38,282 nt of DNA, taken from IMG/VR virus record IMGVR_UViG_3300036834_000075, positions 1 to 38,282 of that record. The stretch is one strand, 5' to 3'. Each line of letters starts with the position of its first letter. The first letter of the stretch is position 1. Positions 21,879 through 30,098 of the stretch are shown piece after piece. This DNA comes from a virus. The notes beneath the pieces were generated by a model that saw nothing but the letters and a program-made list of their open reading frames with translations, did no database searches and was not told the DNA's origin. The position numbers and the translations under genes are program-made.

Positions 21879-23018
21879 TCAGCGAGCGACGCCGATCTGC
21901 TCGCGGTTCGACTGGCGGAACAACGTGGTCGGCGCCGTCGCGATGTGCTCGCGGATCTGCGCCTGTAATGCCCGGACCGTCGCCCGGGCCGCCTTGGCCG
22001 CGACCGGATCGAGCGCAGCGGCCGCCTGTGTCTTGGCCGCCCGGACCTGCCGTTCGAGCGAGCGCAGCTTCACGCGCGCCTTGTCGCCCTCTGGATCCGC
22101 GGTAGTGCCCAGAATCGGCACCTTCGTCGCGCCGGGAATGAACGCGTTGATCGTGTGCCGGCAGTTCGGGTGTAGCAGGCCGGCCGCGATGGCCTCGTCG
22201 ACGGAGCCGTAGATCCGCACGACGATCATCTCGTCGGAGACCGCTGACTTGACCCGCGTGAGGATCTTCCGGTCGCCGCCGTGGGCGGTGAGGACTTTGC
22301 CTTCCCACGGCCTGCACTTCGGGCACTCCTGCGGTGCGTTGGACACGATCCGCAGGTCCACGCCCATCGCGTCGAGCTGGTCGGAGTGGGCCTGCACCAC
22401 GGCATGCGTAATGGTCGTGCGGGTTGCCATCTCGACGTAGCTGGCGAGCTGCCAGCGGCGGCCCGCATTGTCGACGAACCCGGTGATGCCCTGCCCGAGC
22501 AGCTCGGACCACGCTTTCTGCGCGACCTGTAGCCGGGTCCGGGTACCGATCAGGCCCGGACCGGTCGCGGCCGCCTTGGCCACCACCTCGCGGTAGCTGT
22601 CCAACGACCAGCGCAGCACACGCAGGTGGGTGCCGAGCAGCGTGGATCGCAGCGCGAACGCCAGGACGTTGAGCGCCGACGGGTTGATGCCGGCCCGCTT
22701 GATCTCGGCGATGTCCTTGGCGCCGAGATGACCCAGCTTCGCGATCTCGTCCACAGCGGCATCGCCACCGCGCCGGAACGCCAGCGTGAGCGTCTGGTGG
22801 ACCTGCTCGGTGGTGTCGGTGGCCAGCGTGTGCAGGATGCCGTTCACGCTCTGGCGTAGTGCGCCCAGCGCGGCGAGCTTGGCGTGATCCCAGCCGGGCT
22901 TGTCGATACCCGCCTTGAGCCGGTCGCCGATGTTGGTCGCGATCTCCTGCTGCGCTGCGGCATACATGTCGACAAGTGCCTGGCTGACATCGGCCGCCAG
23001 GGTGCGGTCGGCCGGCAC
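21879..23018 (-). CDS. MuF-like minor capsid protein
   Basis: 379 residues from GTG 23018. An all-helical N-terminal half (LAADVSQALVDMYAAAQQEI and on) is followed by a MuF-type domain: TTITHAVVQAHSDQLDAMGV, APQECPKCRPWEGKVLT, LLHPNCRHTINAFIPGAT. The Cys-x2-Cys and HPNCRH ligands are family marks. A charged helix ends the protein. These proteins bind the portal and are injected or line the head interior. Follows the portal gene. Confidence 0.85.
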   Translation of the reverse strand: MPADRTLAADVSQALVDMYAAAQQEIATNIGDRLKAGIDKPGWDHAKLAALGALRQSVNGILHTLATDTTEQVHQTLTLAFRRGGDAAVDEIAKLGHLGAKDIAEIKRAGINPSALNVLAFALRSTLLGTHLRVLRWSLDSYREVVAKAAATGPGLIGTRTRLQVAQKAWSELLGQGITGFVDNAGRRWQLASYVEMATRTTITHAVVQAHSDQLDAMGVDLRIVSNAPQECPKCRPWEGKVLTAHGGDRKILTRVKSAVSDEMIVVRIYGSVDEAIAAGLLHPNCRHTINAFIPGATKVPILGTTADPEGDKARVKLRSLERQVRAAKTQAAAALDPVAAKAARATVRALQAQIREHIATAPTTLFRQSNREQIGVAR

Positions 23019-23021
23019 CGG

Positions 23022-24755
23022 TCACTGCCCGACGTACGCGGCCGGACTGATCACCGGTGGCTCGGCCGGCGTGAGACCTTCGGGGACGAGATCCGGCTCG
23101 CCGTCGGGCGACTGGTCGACATAATGCGGCACCCACAGCGGGATGTGCTCGTCGGTGTCGGTGTCGACCTCGCTCGGCATCCCGGCCGCCGTGGGCATGC
23201 CGCCGGGCGTGCCGATGGTGTCCGGGTTCGCGACGGTCATGCCCTTCTCGCCCATGATCCGCTTGACCTCGTTGCGGACCTCGTCGGCCGACCAGTCCGG
23301 GTGCAGCATCTCGACCATCGTCTGCGTCGAGGCGGCCTCGGCCTGGCGCAGCGCGAGCAGGGTCGCCGCGAGCGCGTTCGGGTCTTCCTGCACGACGTCG
23401 GCGAACTCGACGTCGGGCCGCAGCGGCGTGCAGTCCCAGCCGAATGCGGCGACGCCGACCTTGAGCAGGATCTGGAACAGGTCGATCAGCTGCGGCCGGT
23501 AGTACGCCAGCTTCTTCTTCCTGGTGATCAGGCTCTTGCGCTCTTTCGCGGCCACCTCGGTCGCGGTCATCGCGACGTCGCCGGTCAGGCCGAACGTCTG
23601 GCCGCTGTAGCCAGCCATGCCGACCGCCATCGTGATGATCTCCTGCACAGACTGGCTGTGCTCGGCGACACGGATCGCGAACTGCTGGATGGTGATCTGC
23701 GGCGGGGTGCCGGGCAGCATCGAGAAGCCCTCGTACGCTTCCTGCTCGGCGTCCCACACGGCACCACGGCCTGGTCCCCGGTCGCGCAGGTACTGGTCGG
23801 GCACGATGACGCGCCCCTTGCCGAGCCGGATGTCGCGCATCCAGCTCGACATCGTCTCGTCCAGAGCGTCGAACAAGCCCTCGACGCCGGCGTAGTCCGA
23901 CCGTCCGAAGTGGGCGGCGGCCGGCTGATCGCGCCACATCCGGTTCGGCCTCATGTTGGGCACGTACTTGACGGGCAGCTGGTCGATGCCGAGCGGGATC
24001 GTCTGACCGTCCGAGCCGACCATGTCGCCGAACTCGCCGACCTCCGGGTAGTTGGCCAGCGGCTGCGGACTGCCCAGGTTGACCATGTCGCCCTTGTAGA
24101 CGCCCTGCAACAGTACGGCTTGCTCGCCGGCCATCTCGTACCGTTCGAGGTGCCGCACGACGTTGCTGGCGTCCTGCGACAGCACCCGCCAGAACGTCAC
24201 CGCCGAGAGCCGGCCGAACTTCCACTCCGGAACGGCAGCATCGGCGTGGATGGCGTTGATCCACGGCTTGTCGGACAGCGCCTTGTCCCAGATCACCCGG
24301 TAGTACGTGCCGCCGAGGCCTGCGCCGACCTCGGCGCCTTCGAGCAGCGACGTGTAGAACTCGTCGTCCACGAGCTGGTCGAGGTAGTCCTGGGTCTTGT
24401 CCAGGCCTGCGCCGGCGTTCTCCGGCAGCATGACGTTCGGCGGCTCGGCGAACAGCAGCGCGGCCGAGGTGGACGCGATGTCGCCGGCGAGCGGCACGTG
24501 GATCTTGCTGCGTTTCTCGCCGAGCGGTACCGGCTGCCCCCAGAACCAACGGGCCAATGTGCCGACCAGGCCGCCGCGGAACTGGCTGGGCCGGACATGC
24601 GGCCGGTTGGTGACGCGCTGGCTGATCTGGGTGTAGTAGGCGCCCAGCTCGTCGGGATCGCCGCTGTACCAGGCGGACCAGGAGACGAACCGTTCGTAGG
24701 CGACGGCGACCGGCTTCGGTGGCCACGGCGTCTTGCCACCGGCGGGCAGCGGCAT
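23022..24755 (-). CDS. Portal protein
   Basis: 577 residues from ATG 24755, sharing one base with the TAA before it. An open frame continues to 25409, but that part covers other small genes. Begins MPLPAGGKTPWPPKPVAVAY. Portal hallmarks: SRGG-like RPSQFRGGLVGTLARWFWGQ, KIHVPLAGDIASTSAALLFA, PWINAIHADAAVPEWKFGRL, DETMSSWMRDIRLGKGRVIV, then EVAAKERKSLITRKKKLAYY (stem/crown helices). The 12-subunit portal is the DNA entry pore. Confidence 0.88.
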   Translation of the reverse strand: MPLPAGGKTPWPPKPVAVAYERFVSWSAWYSGDPDELGAYYTQISQRVTNRPHVRPSQFRGGLVGTLARWFWGQPVPLGEKRSKIHVPLAGDIASTSAALLFAEPPNVMLPENAGAGLDKTQDYLDQLVDDEFYTSLLEGAEVGAGLGGTYYRVIWDKALSDKPWINAIHADAAVPEWKFGRLSAVTFWRVLSQDASNVVRHLERYEMAGEQAVLLQGVYKGDMVNLGSPQPLANYPEVGEFGDMVGSDGQTIPLGIDQLPVKYVPNMRPNRMWRDQPAAAHFGRSDYAGVEGLFDALDETMSSWMRDIRLGKGRVIVPDQYLRDRGPGRGAVWDAEQEAYEGFSMLPGTPPQITIQQFAIRVAEHSQSVQEIITMAVGMAGYSGQTFGLTGDVAMTATEVAAKERKSLITRKKKLAYYRPQLIDLFQILLKVGVAAFGWDCTPLRPDVEFADVVQEDPNALAATLLALRQAEAASTQTMVEMLHPDWSADEVRNEVKRIMGEKGMTVANPDTIGTPGGMPTAAGMPSEVDTDTDEHIPLWVPHYVDQSPDGEPDLVPEGLTPAEPPVISPAAYVGQ

Positions 24756-25012
24756 TACACCGTCACCTCGGCGTTCAGGTTGGCGCACGCGCCATCGGGC
24801 AGCGTCGCCTCGTCCCTGTGCTCGACGACCCGCTTCACCGGTCCGTCGACCTCGACAAGGGCACCGACGGGCCACACGAGGACTCCGGTGGGACATGTGG
24901 CTGGCGACGCCAGCAGAGTGGTGTCGACCAGTGCGACGCCACACCATGCGCACCGCTGCCGGAAGTGGACGCCTACCCAGACGTCGTTCCCGGCGATGTG
25001 GACAACGCCCAT
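24755..25012 (-). CDS. Small protein with Cys-x2-Cys, between terminase and portal
   Basis: 85 residues from ATG 25012. MGVVHIAGNDVWVGVHFRQR then CAWCGVALVDTTLLASPATC and beta-like end DGACANLNAEVTV. The Cys-x2-Cys plus a later Cys suggests one metal site. The last base of the stop is the first of the portal ATG. No family recognised. Confidence 0.6.
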   Translation of the reverse strand: MGVVHIAGNDVWVGVHFRQRCAWCGVALVDTTLLASPATCPTGVLVWPVGALVEVDGPVKRVVEHRDEATLPDGACANLNAEVTV

Positions 25013-25015
25013 TGG

Positions 25016-25180
25016 TCACACCTTCTTCCGGATCGACTTGCGGTCGGGCAGCGTCTTGAACGGCTTGACCGCCTTGTTGGCCTCGGCCCACCGACGTGGC
25101 CAGCCGCCGGGCTGGCTGCCGAACTTGGCCATCGCAAAGCGCCACTGGGCCTTGCTGGAGAACGTGTGCGGACCGGGCAC
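25016..25180 (-). CDS. Small basic protein upstream of portal
   Basis: 54 residues from GTG 25180, with GGGAGG 5 bases upstream. MPGPHTFSSKAQWRFAMAKF, GSQPGGWPRRWAEANKAVKP, ending DRKSIRKKV. Rich in Lys and Trp. Similar 'FSSKAQWRFAFAK' mini-proteins are frequent in phage head regions. Unknown role. Confidence 0.6.
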   Translation of the reverse strand: MPGPHTFSSKAQWRFAMAKFGSQPGGWPRRWAEANKAVKPFKTLPDRKSIRKKV

Positions 25181-25197
25181 AGTGACCTCCCGCCAGG

Positions 25198-25458
25198 TCA
25201 GTGCAGGACGATCCGCGGCTGCGCGTCGGCGATGCGCTGGCTGAGCGACTTGCCGGGCACGAACTTCTCGTAGGTGGCCTCGTCCGCCTCGTCGACCTCG
25301 ACCCGGACGAGGCCACTGATATCGACGCCGAGGGCCGCGAGTTCGTCGAGCACGACCGCAACGATCCCGTGGCGGCCGCCGAGACCCTCTCCGGGGATGC
25401 GGCGAACAATCAGGTCGACCAGCTCCTCGCGGCCGAGGTACCGCCGACGCTGCGCCAT
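25198..25458 (-). CDS. Hypothetical small protein
   Basis: 86 residues from ATG 25458 (TGATG overlap with the gene upstream). MAQRRRYLGREELVDLIVRR, HGIVAVVLDELAALGVDISG, then acidic and basic parts. Helical, no motif. Belongs to the run of four small genes between large terminase and portal. Confidence 0.6.
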   Translation of the reverse strand: MAQRRRYLGREELVDLIVRRIPGEGLGGRHGIVAVVLDELAALGVDISGLVRVEVDEADEATYEKFVPGKSLSQRIADAQPRIVLH

Positions 25459-25763
25459 CAGACGCGCTCCGGCCAGTGCCACGTGCCGCCACGGTACGAC
25501 CGCGCCTCGATCTCGACGCCAGCGTCGTCGTGGCCGATGTCGCCCTCGTGGTGATGGACGCCGCGATTGAAGAACATGCCGGTCGGGTTGAGTACGGCCA
25601 AGTCGACGTGCCCGATGAACGTCTCGTCGTCGGGCTTCGGCGGCTGGTACTGATCGACCGCAGTGACGATCGCGGCCCGACACTCCGACTTGTACTCGCC
25701 GCCGGGCGTGCCGTAGCTGACGTAGTGGACGATGCGGCCGATGCTCGGCCTGGCGCTGGCCAT
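25458..25763 (-). CDS. Phage protein of the 'GRIVHYVSYG' type
   Basis: 101 residues from ATG 25763 (TGATG overlap). MASARPSIGRIVHYVSYGTP, YKSECRAAIVTAVDQY, HVDLAVLNPTGMFFNRGVHH, ending SYRGGTWHWPERV. The ends 'GRIVHYVSYG' and 'GTWHWPERV' are a recurrent, mostly uncharacterised actinophage family, probably an SH3-like beta barrel. Function unknown. Confidence 0.7.
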   Translation of the reverse strand: MASARPSIGRIVHYVSYGTPGGEYKSECRAAIVTAVDQYQPPKPDDETFIGHVDLAVLNPTGMFFNRGVHHHEGDIGHDDAGVEIEARSYRGGTWHWPERV

Positions 25764-26041
25764 CAGGCGTCGTCCTTGGGTGCCTCGACAGCCGGCACCC
25801 ACATCGGCCGAACGGTGATGTTGAGGTTCAGGCTGGACTGGTCACCGTGACCGCTGGCCTCGACGACGAAGTTCAGCACGTGGCTGGGGTGTGAACTGTG
25901 GCCGCTGATGCTGCCGAGCACCTCCTCGGCCAGGAACGACCGAACGGTCAGGCCGAGGTCGCCGGAGTGGGTCAGGTCGGCCGCGTCGAGCTGCTTCCGG
26001 ACCTGGTCGGCGGTCCCGACGGCCGAGAGTGAGAACGTCAC
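25763..26041 (-). CDS. Hypothetical small protein downstream of terminase
   Basis: 92 residues from GTG 26041 with GGAGGAAG upstream. MTFSLSAVGTADQVRKQLDA, then LTVRSFLAEEVLGSISGHSS, SHVLNFVVEASGHGDQSSLN, NITVRPMWVP. Alpha/beta, with a His/Ser-rich middle. Proteins of the 'TFSxSAxGT-DEVRxQL' kind are common in actinophages. Role unknown. Confidence 0.65.
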   Translation of the reverse strand: MTFSLSAVGTADQVRKQLDAADLTHSGDLGLTVRSFLAEEVLGSISGHSSHPSHVLNFVVEASGHGDQSSLNLNITVRPMWVPAVEAPKDDA

Positions 26042-26063
26042 TGCTTCCTCCTGGGTTGTGGGT

Positions 26064-27353
26064 TCAGGCGGCCAGGTCGTAGTGGAGCTGGCTGCGCCAT
26101 GCGAACTCGGTGGTCTTGATGCCGTACCGGCCGCCGTCCAGCGAGTGGTCGTCGGCCTTGATCGGCTTGTCCTCGCCCTCGGCGGCCGCCTTGTCGTCCC
26201 AGGCGTAGCCGCCAACCTCGTCTGTCCACCCGGTGCACGAGCTGTGCACGATGAGGTCGTCGTTGCCCAGCAGCGACGAGACGAGCCGGATGCCGTCGAG
26301 CACCGAGTTGTCGGCGAGCGTCGGCATGAGGCCGTCGTCGTAGAGCTGCTGCACGAACGACGCGGCCGAGGGGTCGACGCACGTCCATTCGGGCCGCACG
26401 CCGACCAGTCCGGGCGAGTGCGGCACCGGGTAGCGGGCCAGCCAGTCGCGCATCTGGCGGCTGTACTGGACGTCGGTGAGCTGCCGTCGGCGGACGCGGC
26501 TGTCGTAGCGGTACTCGCCGGCCAGATACAGCCGCGGCCGCACGATCGGATCCTTGGGCGCGGCCGCGGTGCCGATACCGAGCAACAGCGCCGCGAACGG
26601 GTTGACGGTGCCGTAGTCGACGCCGAGCGCGACCCAGCGGTTGATCGGCGGCAGGATGTCGACGACATGCCGGTCCGGGTCCCACATGTCGTAGATGGCG
26701 CCTTCGGCCTGTACCCACTGGCCGAGGATGAAGCGCCGGTACCACAGGCCGACGAACTCGCGCTTGAGGTTCGCGACGTAGACCGGGTCCAGGGCGTGGT
26801 TGTCGTCGATCTTGAAGTGCCAGTAGTTCAGGTCCAGTTCGCCGCGCCGCTTGATGAACTTCTTCATCAGCCAGTGCCCGGGGTTGTCCGGGTTGGTTGT
26901 GCCGAACAGCTTCGCGCCGGGAACGCTGAGCCGGGCCAGCAGCTGGTCCCAGACGTTCTCCGGCATCAGGGTGACTTCATCGACGTAGGCGCCGGCGGCG
27001 GTGAGGCCACGGACCCGGTTCTCGGCGGACTTGTCGTTGAAGGTGATGACCTCGACCTGGCGGCCGAGGATCGTGGCCGTGCCGGCGCCGCGGGTGTACT
27101 TGATCAGCCGCGCGGCTGGTCCGGTGATCGCTGGATTCTGGAGCGGCCCGAAGATGTTCCGGGCGACGGTGTCGAACGTCTTGCCCATGACCAGCAGGTC
27201 GCCGTCGCGTGGTGCGGTGGCGACGTAGGTGAGCCACCGGATGAGGCTGCCGATGGTCTTGCCGGAGCGGACCGAGCCGTCCCACAGGTTGATGCGCGCG
27301 GTGGACTGCGCAATGGACTGTTCCTGCTTGAGGGACAGTCGCAGTTCAGCCAT
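26064..27353 (-). CDS. terL: Terminase large subunit
   Basis: 429 residues from ATG 27353, overlapping the small-subunit gene by 8 bases. ATPase: Walker A GSVRSGKT (residues 26-33) and Walker B AYVDE (122-126), then coupling motif GTTNPD near 151. The nuclease domain begins with GVDYGTVNPFA (Asp246), and a later acidic DGGRYG motif lies near the end. This motor packages phage DNA through the portal. Confidence 0.93.
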   Translation of the reverse strand: MAELRLSLKQEQSIAQSTARINLWDGSVRSGKTIGSLIRWLTYVATAPRDGDLLVMGKTFDTVARNIFGPLQNPAITGPAARLIKYTRGAGTATILGRQVEVITFNDKSAENRVRGLTAAGAYVDEVTLMPENVWDQLLARLSVPGAKLFGTTNPDNPGHWLMKKFIKRRGELDLNYWHFKIDDNHALDPVYVANLKREFVGLWYRRFILGQWVQAEGAIYDMWDPDRHVVDILPPINRWVALGVDYGTVNPFAALLLGIGTAAAPKDPIVRPRLYLAGEYRYDSRVRRRQLTDVQYSRQMRDWLARYPVPHSPGLVGVRPEWTCVDPSAASFVQQLYDDGLMPTLADNSVLDGIRLVSSLLGNDDLIVHSSCTGWTDEVGGYAWDDKAAAEGEDKPIKADDHSLDGGRYGIKTTEFAWRSQLHYDLAA

Positions 27354-27855
27354 CGCCGTCGGCCGGCGTGTCGCCGTGCTTGCCGGTGAGGTTCTCGAAC
27401 AGCGAGCCGAGCAGGCTGCCGACCTGCTCGATGGAGCCGTCACCGTCGTGCTGGTCCAGGCGCAGGCTCTTCTCGATCGCGATGCCGTAGGCCTGCATGA
27501 TCTTGGCCTGGTCGGCGAACAGCGGCTGGTCGACGTCCACGGTGTTGTAGGTGTTGTCCTTGCCGCCGAACGAGTGCAGGGTGCACGGCGCGAACAACTG
27601 GAGCCGTAGCCGCTTGGCGTCGGCCAGGAGCGCGTTCATCTCCTCGGCTCGCCGAGCCTTGGCGTCGATGACCTTCGCCGCAGTGGCGGCCTGGACGGTG
27701 GAGCGGTCGAAGGACAGGCCGAGTGCGGCCGCGGCCTTGCTGATGGTCGAGCCGGAGCGGCCGAGTTCGGCGGCAATGTCGTTGCGGCTGCGGCCGGCGG
27801 CGTGCAGTTCGGTGATGCGGCGGCGTTCGGCGGTCGTGAGCGGTCCGGTGGCCAC
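27346..27855 (-). CDS. terS: Terminase small subunit
   Basis: 169 residues if GTG 27855 is used, which lies 8 bases after AGGAGG; GTG 27864 directly touches that site. N-terminal HTH of the resolvase/Trp-repressor style: LTTAERRRITELHAAGRSRN, DIAAELGRSGSTISKAAAAL. A helical oligomerisation part and a C-terminal region with DKAIMQAYGIAIEKSLRLDQ-like helix follow. Binds the packaging start site and recruits the large subunit. Confidence 0.85.
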   Translation of the reverse strand: MATGPLTTAERRRITELHAAGRSRNDIAAELGRSGSTISKAAAALGLSFDRSTVQAATAAKVIDAKARRAEEMNALLADAKRLRLQLFAPCTLHSFGGKDNTYNTVDVDQPLFADQAKIMQAYGIAIEKSLRLDQHDGDGSIEQVGSLLGSLFENLTGKHGDTPADGDG

Positions 27856-27900
27856 GGCGCTCACCTCCTGCGCGAGCGGCTGAGGCGACCGGTCGCGGTT

Positions 27901-28140
27901 TTACTGGCCTCGATCAGCCCCCGGTTGATCGTGCGGATGGTGTCTGCGGCAGACGTGCCACTGTCCGTCAGGGAACCGGCCGATGCGTGGACACCCGGGC
28001 TGGTGGCAGTTGTGCTTGCGCCACAGGATGCCGCCGATCACGGCCAGTTCGATCAGGCGTTCGATGATGCTGCCGGGTCCGGACCAGAACCCGTACCAGG
28101 TGCTGGTGACGTCGACCTGTGCGTACAGCCAGCCCCCCAT
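27901..28140 (-). CDS. Membrane-anchored small zinc-binding protein
   Basis: 79 residues from ATG 28140 with GGGAGG upstream. MGGWLYAQVDVTSTWYGFWS, a hydrophobic helix about 25-40 (IIERLIELAVIGGILW), then a metal cluster C-H-Q-P-G-C and V-C-R-R-H-H. The 'CHxPGCxRxGRxxxGxxxVCxxHH' pattern recurs next to terminase in actinophages. Function unknown; first gene of the late block. Confidence 0.7.
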   Translation of the reverse strand: MGGWLYAQVDVTSTWYGFWSGPGSIIERLIELAVIGGILWRKHNCHQPGCPRIGRFPDGQWHVCRRHHPHDQPGADRGQ

Positions 28141-28160
28141 GTCGACCACCTCCCGACATG

Positions 28161-28200
28161 ACTCGACCCGACCGGTCGATCGCATCCGGTCGGGTCGAGT
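28161..28200. terminator. 15-bp perfect inverted repeat before the late block
   Basis: ACTCGACCCGACCGG (28161-28175), a 10-base loop, CCGGTCGGGTCGAGT (28186-28200). Lies in the only sizable gap (28141-28309) between early and late minus-strand genes. It may end early transcription, or serve as a regulator site or packaging-related palindrome. No T run follows. Confidence 0.6.
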
Positions 28201-28270
28201 GCGGGAGCCGATCCCCGCGCCATGGCAGTGGTAGTCGCTGGCTGTGGGCAGGCTTCACCCAAGCGGGGTC

Positions 28271-28300
28271 AGTATGGAGATCACCCTGCGTGTTTGTCCA
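28271..28300 (-). promoter_or_regulatory. Candidate late promoter
   Basis: Minus-strand TGGACA (complement of 28295-28300), 18 bases, CATACT (complement of 28271-28276). Placed after the gene at 28310 and upstream of the late block, with the 15-bp inverted repeat between it and the first late gene, as an antitermination-controlled late promoter would be. Weak boxes, so tentative. Confidence 0.3.
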
Positions 28301-28309
28301 GCGTGCTGC

Positions 28310-28588
28310 TCAGCGCGGTGTGTCGGTTGTACTCGTAGCCAGAATGGCGCGGGCGACATCGAGTGGGTGGCCGAAGTGATGGTTGGCGGTAGCGGCCAGC
28401 TCCAGCCAGGCCGCAAGCGGTTCGGCCACAGCAGGATCTAGCGCGGCGATCCACACGCGCGGGTGGCCGTGTGGACCCAGATCGATCGCCCGCCACGGCC
28501 CGGGGGTTGCCGGAGCGGCCAGTTCGCGTAGTCGTGTGGCGGCAGCCCGGAGCACGTTTGCCGGGTCGGTGTTGTCCACGGGCGTCAT
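28310..28588 (-). CDS. Small phage protein with TPGPW motif
   Basis: 92 residues from ATG 28588. MTPVDNTDPANVLRAAATRL, RELAAPATPGPWRAIDLGPH, WIAALDPAVAEPLAAWLELA, ATANHHFGHPLDVARAILAT. The 'LRELA-x-TPGPW ... W-DPAVA-PLA-WLE' layout is a widespread actinobacterial and actinophage family without known function. Confidence 0.75.
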   Translation of the reverse strand: MTPVDNTDPANVLRAAATRLRELAAPATPGPWRAIDLGPHGHPRVWIAALDPAVAEPLAAWLELAATANHHFGHPLDVARAILATSTTDTPR

Positions 28589-28597
28589 CCTGGCATG

Positions 28598-29230
28598 TCA
28601 GGCCGCGCCGGCGTGGCGTGCGGCGCGGATGTCGGCGGCGAGCTGTTCGAGTTGTTCGGGCGCCCAGTGGGCGCCGCAGGCCTGGCAGTCGGCACCGGTC
28701 GTGTTGTCGACAAGCAGCGCGGGGACGCGGACCTCCTCGCCGCTGTGCTCGCGGTAGGCCACGGTGGCGTGACAAGCCGGGCAGGCCTCGGCGAGGTGCC
28801 AGCGGGGGCGCGGATCGAATTGATCGGCGATGGCGCGGCGCCAGTGCTGGAGCCATCCGGTGAGCCAATCGATGTCGCCGGGCTCGTGCCATTGCTCGGC
28901 GAGTGCGATCGCGGCGCGCAGGTGGTCCTCGATGGACGGCTGGCTGTGTTCGAGCGCCCGGTCGTGGGCGTCGACGGCACCGGTGGTGATTTCTGCGAGT
29001 AGGTCGAGAGCGCCGGCGTCGATGGGGATGCGTGTGCCGCCGCCGGCGCTGTGGCCAGTTTCGCCGCTGTGGCCGCTGGCGTCGCGTAGTTGGTCGAGCA
29101 GGCTGGGCGCGGTGTGGGTGCTGGTGTGGCCGCCGTCGCGGAGGATCTTGCGCTGGACGGGGTCGAGCAGGTCGTGTGCGGCGGTGCGGAGGTCCTTGAG
29201 GGCGGCGCGGGTGGTGCGTGGGGTGGCCAT
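28598..29230 (-). CDS. DUF-type protein with C-terminal zinc ribbon
   Basis: 210 residues from ATG 29230. MATPRTTRAALKDLRTAAHD; helical body including AIALAEQWHEPGDIDWLTGW; then a zinc ribbon CPACH and CQACGAHW about 40 residues apart. This combination is common in actinophages, where it is thought to act in DNA metabolism or regulation. Lies in the middle region between replication and late genes. Confidence 0.75.
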   Translation of the reverse strand: MATPRTTRAALKDLRTAAHDLLDPVQRKILRDGGHTSTHTAPSLLDQLRDASGHSGETGHSAGGGTRIPIDAGALDLLAEITTGAVDAHDRALEHSQPSIEDHLRAAIALAEQWHEPGDIDWLTGWLQHWRRAIADQFDPRPRWHLAEACPACHATVAYREHSGEEVRVPALLVDNTTGADCQACGAHWAPEQLEQLAADIRAARHAGAA

Positions 29231-29536
29231 TCAGGCCTCCTCGTCGGTGTCGTCGTCATCGATCGCGTCGATGTTCTTCAGGCCGCGGCGTAGGACGCCT
29301 TCGGCTTCCCAGCGGGGCATGATGTCGTGGGCCATGACGATGACGTAGCCGCTGCCGAGGTGGTTTCGGGTGCCGGCCAAGACGATCCAGTTGACGATGA
29401 CCTCGCTGTCGTCGAGCTTGTCGGCGGCGTGCGCCCGGACGGCGGCGTCGAGTGCGGCGCGTGTGGCCTTCTCGTCGACCTGGACCGGCTTGGCGGCTTC
29501 GTCGAAGGGGTCGACGAGCGTGTTGGGGTCGCTCAT
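29231..29536 (-). CDS. Hypothetical acidic protein
   Basis: 101 residues from ATG 29536. MSDPNTLVDPFDEAAKPVQV, then KLDDSEVIVNWIVLAGTRNH, LGSGYVIVMAHDIMPRWEAE, ending IDDDDTDEEA. Contains a three-strand sheet pattern and a very acidic tail. Members with 'W-V-AG-R' occur in actinophages; no function known. Confidence 0.65.
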   Translation of the reverse strand: MSDPNTLVDPFDEAAKPVQVDEKATRAALDAAVRAHAADKLDDSEVIVNWIVLAGTRNHLGSGYVIVMAHDIMPRWEAEGVLRRGLKNIDAIDDDDTDEEA

Positions 29537-29853
29537 CTGCCGGCCTCCCGGAGTGCGTCGCGTGCGTTGGCCGCGGCTGCGCGCATGCGGTCCTTGATCG
29601 GGTTGAGTGCGGGGCTGGGTGGTAGTGCGCGGAGTGTGGCGGCGGTGGCGAGCATGAGTTCTTGGGTGATGCCGGCGTGGGGGTGTTGGGCGGCGAGGTG
29701 GCGTTCGGCGATGTCGACGATCTGGCCGAGGGCCGCGGCGGCTTCGGGGGTCATAGGGCCACAGCTGTGGACGGCGATCGCGCGGGTGTCGCCGTCCGGG
29801 GTGGGGATGTCGACGACGTGGCAGTGGTCGAATCCGGCCAGGTGGTCGTTCAT
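29533..29853 (-). CDS. Hypothetical protein
   Basis: 106 residues from ATG 29853, inside an open frame reaching 30126 whose upstream part overlaps another gene. MNDHLAGFDHCHVVDIPTPD, then AVHSCGPMTPEAAAALGQIV, DIAERHLAAQHPHAG and a helical end. The stop overlaps the next ATG (29533-29536). No family recognised. Confidence 0.65.
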   Translation of the reverse strand: MNDHLAGFDHCHVVDIPTPDGDTRAIAVHSCGPMTPEAAAALGQIVDIAERHLAAQHPHAGITQELMLATAATLRALPPSPALNPIKDRMRAAAANARDALREAGR

Positions 29854-30098
29854 GGCTGGGTCTCCGTTCGGGTGTGTTGAGCCGTGTCGGCGGCTTGGAT
29901 GCGGCTGTCGTGTGGGTCTCGGCTGGCGCGGCCGCGTGCCCAGTGGCTGGGGCGTGTGCAGGGTTGGCGGGGTTGGGCGTGGCAGTGGGGGCATTCGACG
30001 AGGAGTGGGTTGGCGGTGATTTGGTCTAACGCGACTTCGCCGTCGGTGAGCCAGGTGAACAGGCCGGTGCCGCCGCTGTGCGGCTTGCGGCGCGTCAC
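29850..30098 (-). CDS. Small zinc-finger phage protein
   Basis: 82 residues from GTG 30098, overlapping the stop of the preceding gene (30095-30097). MTRRKPHSGGTGLFTWLTDG, then VECPHCHAQPRQPCTRPSHW, ARGRASRDPHDSRIQAADT. The C-x2-C ... C ... H-x12-H layout is the phage 'DNA-binding zinc finger' type also found fused to modification proteins. Confidence 0.7.
   Translation of the reverse strand: MTRRKPHSGGTGLFTWLTDGEVALDQITANPLLVECPHCHAQPRQPCTRPSHWARGRASRDPHDSRIQAADTAQHTRTETQP

Noticed and set aside
21712-24726. 1004-residue minus-strand open frame
   Set aside because: Very Arg/Gly-rich, a frame-shifted shadow of the portal and MuF genes, whose motifs are clear in the other frame.
22884-25244. 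786-residue plus-strand open frame
   Set aside because: Antisense of the portal, MuF and small head genes; open only because of high GC content.
25908-27389. 493-residue plus-strand open frame
   Set aside because: Antisense of the large terminase, which has Walker motifs in the correct frame.
28274-28441. Plus-strand ORF starting MEITLRVCPACC
   Set aside because: Zinc-like start is attractive, but it runs antisense into the TPGPW gene, which has better coding pattern and family match; no ribosome site.
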